Shown: piece by piece, positions 60,673 to 64,000 of the stretch
Layout of the letters: the number at the start of each line of letters is the position of its first letter
How positions within the stretch are numbered: position 1 is the stretch's first letter
Origin: Bacteroidota bacterium
GTDB taxonomy: Bacteria > Bacteroidota > Ignavibacteria > Tepidaquicellales > Tepidaquicellaceae
Direction of reading: 5' to 3'
NCBI GenBank assembly: GCA_018266845.1
Contig: JAFDZO010000016.1
Location: forward strand, 1-64,000
Length of the DNA: 64,000 nt
Program-made: the position numbers and the translations under genes
The notes under the pieces: model-generated
What the model was told of the DNA's origin: nothing
Seen by the model: only the letters and a program-made list of their open reading frames with translations
Database searches by the model: none

Positions 60673-61920
60673 ATGCTTTTACTCAAAAATATTTCGCAGT
60701 TAGTTACATGCTCTAATGTAAATAACTTTCCTAAAAAAGGAAAAGAGCAAAACGAAATAAATCTTCGTTTGGATTCCAACCTTTTAGTTGATAAGGGAAG
60801 AATTGAATTTATCGGTTCGCAAAAATCTCTTGCGAAAATTTTAAAAAAGAAAAAATTTAAAGTTACAAAAGAGATTGACTGCAAAGGAAAAGTTGTTACT
60901 CCGGGATTTATAGATTCACACACTCATCTTGTTTTTTCAGGCAATCGTGAAGATGAATATGAAATGAGAATTGCCGGAAAAACCTATCAGGAAATTGCTG
61001 CAGCAGGCGGTGGAATCGCTTCAACGGTTTCTTCTGTAAGAAAATCTTCGTTTAATAACCTATATAAAATTGCGGAAAAGCGGCTAAGTAAATTTATTGA
61101 AACAGGCACTACCACAATCGAAGTAAAGTCCGGTTATGGCTTAGATACCGAAAACGAAATAAAAATTCTCCGTGTAATAAAAGAGTTAAAAAAGAATAAA
61201 TTCGGGCTTGATATAATTCCTACCTTTCTTGGCGCTCACGCCGTTCCTAAAGGCGCAACAAAGAAGCAGTACATTGAGAGCATCTGCTATGAAATGATAC
61301 CTAAGATTGCTAAAGAAAAACTGGCAGAGTTTATTGATGTGTTTTGCGAAGTAAACTATTTTGATAAAGAAGATACAGCAAGAATATTTTCCGAAGGAAT
61401 TAAGTTCGGTATGATTCCGAAAATTCATACTGACCAATTCAATTCAATCGGCGGAGTTCGGGCTGCGCTAAAACATAGAGCAATTTCGGTTGACCATCTT
61501 GAAGTTCTTAAAGACAAAGATATAAAAAAACTTTCGGGAAAAAATACGATTGCCACTCTTCTGCCCGGAGTATCATACTTCCTCGATATTTCCTATCAGC
61601 CGGCGCGAAAGCTAATCGCAAATAATGTTCCAGTTGCTCTTGCGACAGATTTTAACCCCGGAAGCTGCCCTACACAAAATATGCAGATGATAATGTCTCT
61701 TGCTTCAATTCAGTTAAAGATGACAGCTGAAGAAATATTAAATGCTGTAACAATTAATGCCGCTTATGCAGTGAACAGGCAGAATAAGAGCGGCAGCATA
61801 GAAATCGGGAAGCAGGCAGATCTTCTTATTTTTGACATTCCTTCATACAAATTTATTACTTATAACTTTGCCGTCAATAATATCACTAACGTAATTAAAA
61901 AAGGCAGAATTATTAAATAG
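60673..61920 (+). CDS. hutI: Imidazolonepropionase
   Basis: A 415-residue amidohydrolase that opens the imidazolone ring in histidine degradation. I start at ATG 60673 (MLLLKNISQLV); an in-frame TTG at 60646 lies inside a hairpin. Metal ligands H83 and H85 (DSHTHLVFSGNREDEYEMR), IPTFLGAHAVP, IHTDQFNS and ATDFNPGSCPTQNM match HutI. The other hut genes (hutH, hutU, hutG) are not in the window. Confidence 0.93.
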   Translation: MLLLKNISQLVTCSNVNNFPKKGKEQNEINLRLDSNLLVDKGRIEFIGSQKSLAKILKKKKFKVTKEIDCKGKVVTPGFIDSHTHLVFSGNREDEYEMRIAGKTYQEIAAAGGGIASTVSSVRKSSFNNLYKIAEKRLSKFIETGTTTIEVKSGYGLDTENEIKILRVIKELKKNKFGLDIIPTFLGAHAVPKGATKKQYIESICYEMIPKIAKEKLAEFIDVFCEVNYFDKEDTARIFSEGIKFGMIPKIHTDQFNSIGGVRAALKHRAISVDHLEVLKDKDIKKLSGKNTIATLLPGVSYFLDISYQPARKLIANNVPVALATDFNPGSCPTQNMQMIMSLASIQLKMTAEEILNAVTINAAYAVNRQNKSGSIEIGKQADLLIFDIPSYKFITYNFAVNNITNVIKKGRIIK

Positions 61921-61957
61921 GTTGGTTTGTTCTTTTTATTAAGCTCTAACTAACTGT

Positions 61958-63121
61958 ATGAATAAAATTATGATTCCAATAATTTTCTCCCTTCTCATTT
62001 TCTTTTCCTGCTCAAAACCTCAGAAGCAGACATCTGCCGATAATAAGGAAAAGGAAAGATTATCTTCCAAAGAAGTTGTTTCGAATAAAGGCGATGATAA
62101 TTATGCTATAGAAACTTACGTTGAAAATCTTGAAGTGCCATGGGCAATAGCCTGGACTGATAAAGACAGGATGCTGGTAAATGAAAGACCGGGTAGAGTC
62201 CGTATTGTGAACAACGGGAAATTGCAGGATGCGCCGTTACTTGAAGTGAAGGAAGTTTCATCTGACGCTGAAGAGGGGTTGATGGGGCTGTGTGTTGACC
62301 CGAACTACAACGAAAATAAATTTATTTACATAAGCTATGCTTACGGCGGCAGCAAACTATTTGTCAAAGTTGTAAGATATAAAGATAATGGCAGCTATCT
62401 CTCCGGTGAAAAAATATTGATTGATAAAATTCAGGCAGCGCATTTGCATGCGGGATGCAGAATCAAATTTGGTCCCGATGGAAAATTATATATTACAACA
62501 GGTGATGCGACTGACGGGAAAATTGCGCAGGACTTAAATAATCTTGGCGGGAAAATTTTGAGGATAAATTCGGATGGTTCGATACCGGAAGACAATCCGT
62601 TTGCAAACTCTCCTGTATGGAGTTACGGACATAGAAATCCTCAAGGAATTGACTGGTATCCCGGCAGTTCAATTCTATTTGAAACAGAGCATGGTCCGTC
62701 CGGCTTTGATGGTCCCGGCGGAGGAGATGAGGTGAATATCATAACCAAGGGAAGCAACTACGGATGGCCCCTTGTCTCACACAGTGGAAGTAAAGAGGGA
62801 ATGGTTTCGCCTTTGCTTGTATTCACTCCGGCAGAAGCGCCCGGCTCTGCAATGTTTTATAAATCAGGAGTTATACCGCAATTCAAAAATAATTTTTTCT
62901 TCGGATGCTTGAGAGGGCGGGGAATTATAAGAGTTGTAGTAGATGAAACCAATCCTGAAAAAGTTTTATCTTATGAAAAATTTAAAGGAATAGATTTTGG
63001 AAGAATAAGAGAAGTTGCAGAAGGTCCTGATGGCGCAATTTATTTTTCTACATCAAATAAAGACGGGAGAGGAAATCCTGCCTCCGGCGATGACAGAATA
63101 ATGAGAATTGTAAAAAAGTAA
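61958..63121 (+). CDS. PQQ-dependent sugar dehydrogenase-like lipoprotein
   Basis: A 387-residue lipoprotein (lipobox FFSC, C18) with a six-bladed propeller of the glucose/sorbosone dehydrogenase family. LEVPWAIAW opens it, and SYAYGGS, HLHAGCRIKFGPDGKLYITTGDATD and ETEHGPSGFDGPGGGDEVN are family blocks holding PQQ and calcium ligands. It oxidises aldoses in the periplasm in family members; the substrate here is unknown. It faces the hisA gene. Confidence 0.88.
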   Translation: MNKIMIPIIFSLLIFFSCSKPQKQTSADNKEKERLSSKEVVSNKGDDNYAIETYVENLEVPWAIAWTDKDRMLVNERPGRVRIVNNGKLQDAPLLEVKEVSSDAEEGLMGLCVDPNYNENKFIYISYAYGGSKLFVKVVRYKDNGSYLSGEKILIDKIQAAHLHAGCRIKFGPDGKLYITTGDATDGKIAQDLNNLGGKILRINSDGSIPEDNPFANSPVWSYGHRNPQGIDWYPGSSILFETEHGPSGFDGPGGGDEVNIITKGSNYGWPLVSHSGSKEGMVSPLLVFTPAEAPGSAMFYKSGVIPQFKNNFFFGCLRGRGIIRVVVDETNPEKVLSYEKFKGIDFGRIREVAEGPDGAIYFSTSNKDGRGNPASGDDRIMRIVKK

Positions 63122-63122
63122 A

Positions 63123-63887
63123 TTAACAAACAGAAGGAAGCTCAAGAGAAGTATCCTGCCGCTCGGCTTCTCTCCAAATATTCTGGCAGGGGAATTTATT
63201 TTCGTAGAGCGCCCGCGATACAACAACAGAATCTACACCAAAAACTTCAAGCCCCTGAAGGCTTTTTAAATCCCTGTAATCTCTTATGCCGCCTGCAGAT
63301 GTTAATTTTATTTTCACCTTGTCTCCGATTTCTTTAAGGCGTTCTAGGTTCGGTCCGTTTAAGCTGCCCACTCTTGAAATATCCTGATAGATAATTCTTT
63401 TTACGCCAAAATCTTTCATCATGAAAGCAAAATCAAGAATTGTGCATGGGTAAGAATTGACCCAGCCGTCCATCATTACTTTGTTATCCTTTTCATCAAT
63501 GCCAATAATTATTTTGCTTGAGCCGAATTCCTTTATTATCTCTTTTACTAAATCAGGGTTTGAAATTGCGGCTGTTCCAAGAACGATTCTGTAAACCCCA
63601 AGTTCGGTAATAACTTTTTTGGCAGTATCGAAATCTCTTATACCGCCGCCAAGCTGTATGGGAATATCAACGCATTTGGTTATTTGTTTTATAACTTCGT
63701 AATTGCGCATATCGCCTCTTACAGCTCCGTCTAAATCCGTAATGTGAATTGTTTTGAAGTTCTCTTTTCGTAAAAGCCTTACAGTGTTTATGGGGCTTTC
63801 GCTGTAATATTCAGTTGTTTCAAAAAGCCCTTCAAATTTTTTTACGCACTTTCCGTCTATAATATCTATTGCGGGAATTAACAGCAT
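63123..63887 (-). CDS. hisA: HisA-type isomerase (ProFAR isomerase)
   Basis: A 254-residue TIM barrel of the HisA/HisF family. PAIDIIDGKCVKKFEG with D8, GGGIRDFDTAKK and SAGGIRDYRDL are the phosphate-binding and catalytic loops. It isomerises ProFAR to PRFAR in histidine synthesis. The conserved second aspartate is expected in the GIDEKDNKVMMDGW region. The last 20 residues are longer than usual. No other his gene is in the window. It starts 3 bases after a gene cut off by the window end. Confidence 0.9.
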   Translation of the reverse strand: MLLIPAIDIIDGKCVKKFEGLFETTEYYSESPINTVRLLRKENFKTIHITDLDGAVRGDMRNYEVIKQITKCVDIPIQLGGGIRDFDTAKKVITELGVYRIVLGTAAISNPDLVKEIIKEFGSSKIIIGIDEKDNKVMMDGWVNSYPCTILDFAFMMKDFGVKRIIYQDISRVGSLNGPNLERLKEIGDKVKIKLTSAGGIRDYRDLKSLQGLEVFGVDSVVVSRALYENKFPCQNIWREAERQDTSLELPSVC

Positions 63888-63890
63888 TAT

Positions 63891-64000
63891 TTACTCTCCG
63901 TTTCTTATAATAGCTACTTTCCCAAGCCCGACTTTGCCGCCGTCCTTTGTATAAGCTGCTACGATATAAATCCCTGTCGGCACTGTTTTACCGTTTTTGT
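63891..64000 (-). CDS. C-terminal end of a secreted-type protein (partial, cut by window edge)
   Basis: Only the last 36 codons are in the window, on the minus strand, ending in TAA (63891-63893). They read KNGKTVPTGIYIVAAYTKDGG then KVGLGKVAIIRNGE. The pattern TGIYIV....DG....GK..I.R is that of the final strands of a C-terminal beta-sandwich, such as a type IX sorting or FlgD-like domain. The rest of the protein lies outside, so no function can be given. Its stop is 3 bases before the hisA start. Confidence 0.7.
   Translation of the reverse strand, partial: KNGKTVPTGIYIVAAYTKDGGKVGLGKVAIIRNGE

Noticed and set aside
1-64000. tRNA or rRNA genes, CRISPR arrays, IS elements
   Set aside because: None seen: no cloverleaf-like TTCGAATC arms in the gaps, no spaced direct-repeat array, no transposase among the proteins. 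A tRNAscan run would settle the tRNA point.

Overview
The window is AT-rich and gene-dense. It most likely comes from the Bacteroidota-Chlorobiota-Ignavibacteriota lineage, with an Ignavibacteria-like organism as the best guess. Five proteins end in the roughly 84-residue type IX secretion (T9SS) sorting domain that opens with a NYPNPFNP or NFPNPFNP motif, a TonB-dependent receptor is present, and PorX, the response regulator linked to T9SS, is encoded in the same window. Shine-Dalgarno sequences are weak and several genes start with TTG. The taxonomy is inferred from protein families only. No rRNA, tRNA, CRISPR array, insertion sequence or phage gene was seen.

Layout. 0.2-8.2 kb: a small membrane-anchored protein, a TonB receptor, a non-coding gap with strong hairpins, a BNR/sialidase-like T9SS protein, a GNAT enzyme and two tandem YCF48-like T9SS proteins. 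8.2-14.5 kb, minus strand: a molybdenum cluster (YdeP-like oxidoreductase, FdhD, MobA), then an aldehyde dehydrogenase, a 52-residue protein and DeoC, consistent with deoxyribose-phosphate breakdown and acetaldehyde oxidation. 14.6-20.8 kb: an S9 peptidase, a SPOR lipoprotein, and the overlapping run carA-folD-prmA-ppx/gppA. 20.8-27.7 kb: a HEPN-MNT toxin-antitoxin pair that overlaps a cupin gene, a second cupin, a cytosine deaminase of the yeast FCY1 type, an OPA/GlpT-like transporter, membrane proteins, a TPMT-like methyltransferase and small enzymes. 27.9-37.1 kb: an M1 peptidase, queA, a thioester-domain T9SS adhesin and a TPR lipoprotein.

37.3-45.6 kb: a small defence-like group (an antitoxin-like 61-mer, a TIGR02391/HEPN abortive-infection-type protein, a four-helix membrane protein), then cmk-rpsA, an unknown exported protein, a 1.1-kb non-coding stretch rich in short hairpins, a TMEM175-type channel and a TspO-like membrane protein. 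45.7-54.8 kb: icd, a methyltransferase, a DUF4920 protein, a NUDIX enzyme, an M15 peptidase, a T9SS beta-propeller protein, porX, tsaE (with no ATG, GTG or TTG start), tsaB and a DUF1573-cytochrome c fusion. 54.9-64.0 kb: accD, panC, a GlmU-like uridylyltransferase and glmM separated by a PIN toxin-antitoxin pair, an orphan OppD ATPase, hutI, a PQQ-type sugar dehydrogenase, hisA and the 3' end of one more gene.

How it fits together: most genes are core metabolism, translation and envelope functions. The accessory parts worth a second look are the thioester-domain adhesin, the HEPN-MNT-cupin unit, the TIGR02391 group, the porX/tsaE junction, and a family of short hairpins whose stems differ in sequence while a TCC/GGA-type loop recurs.
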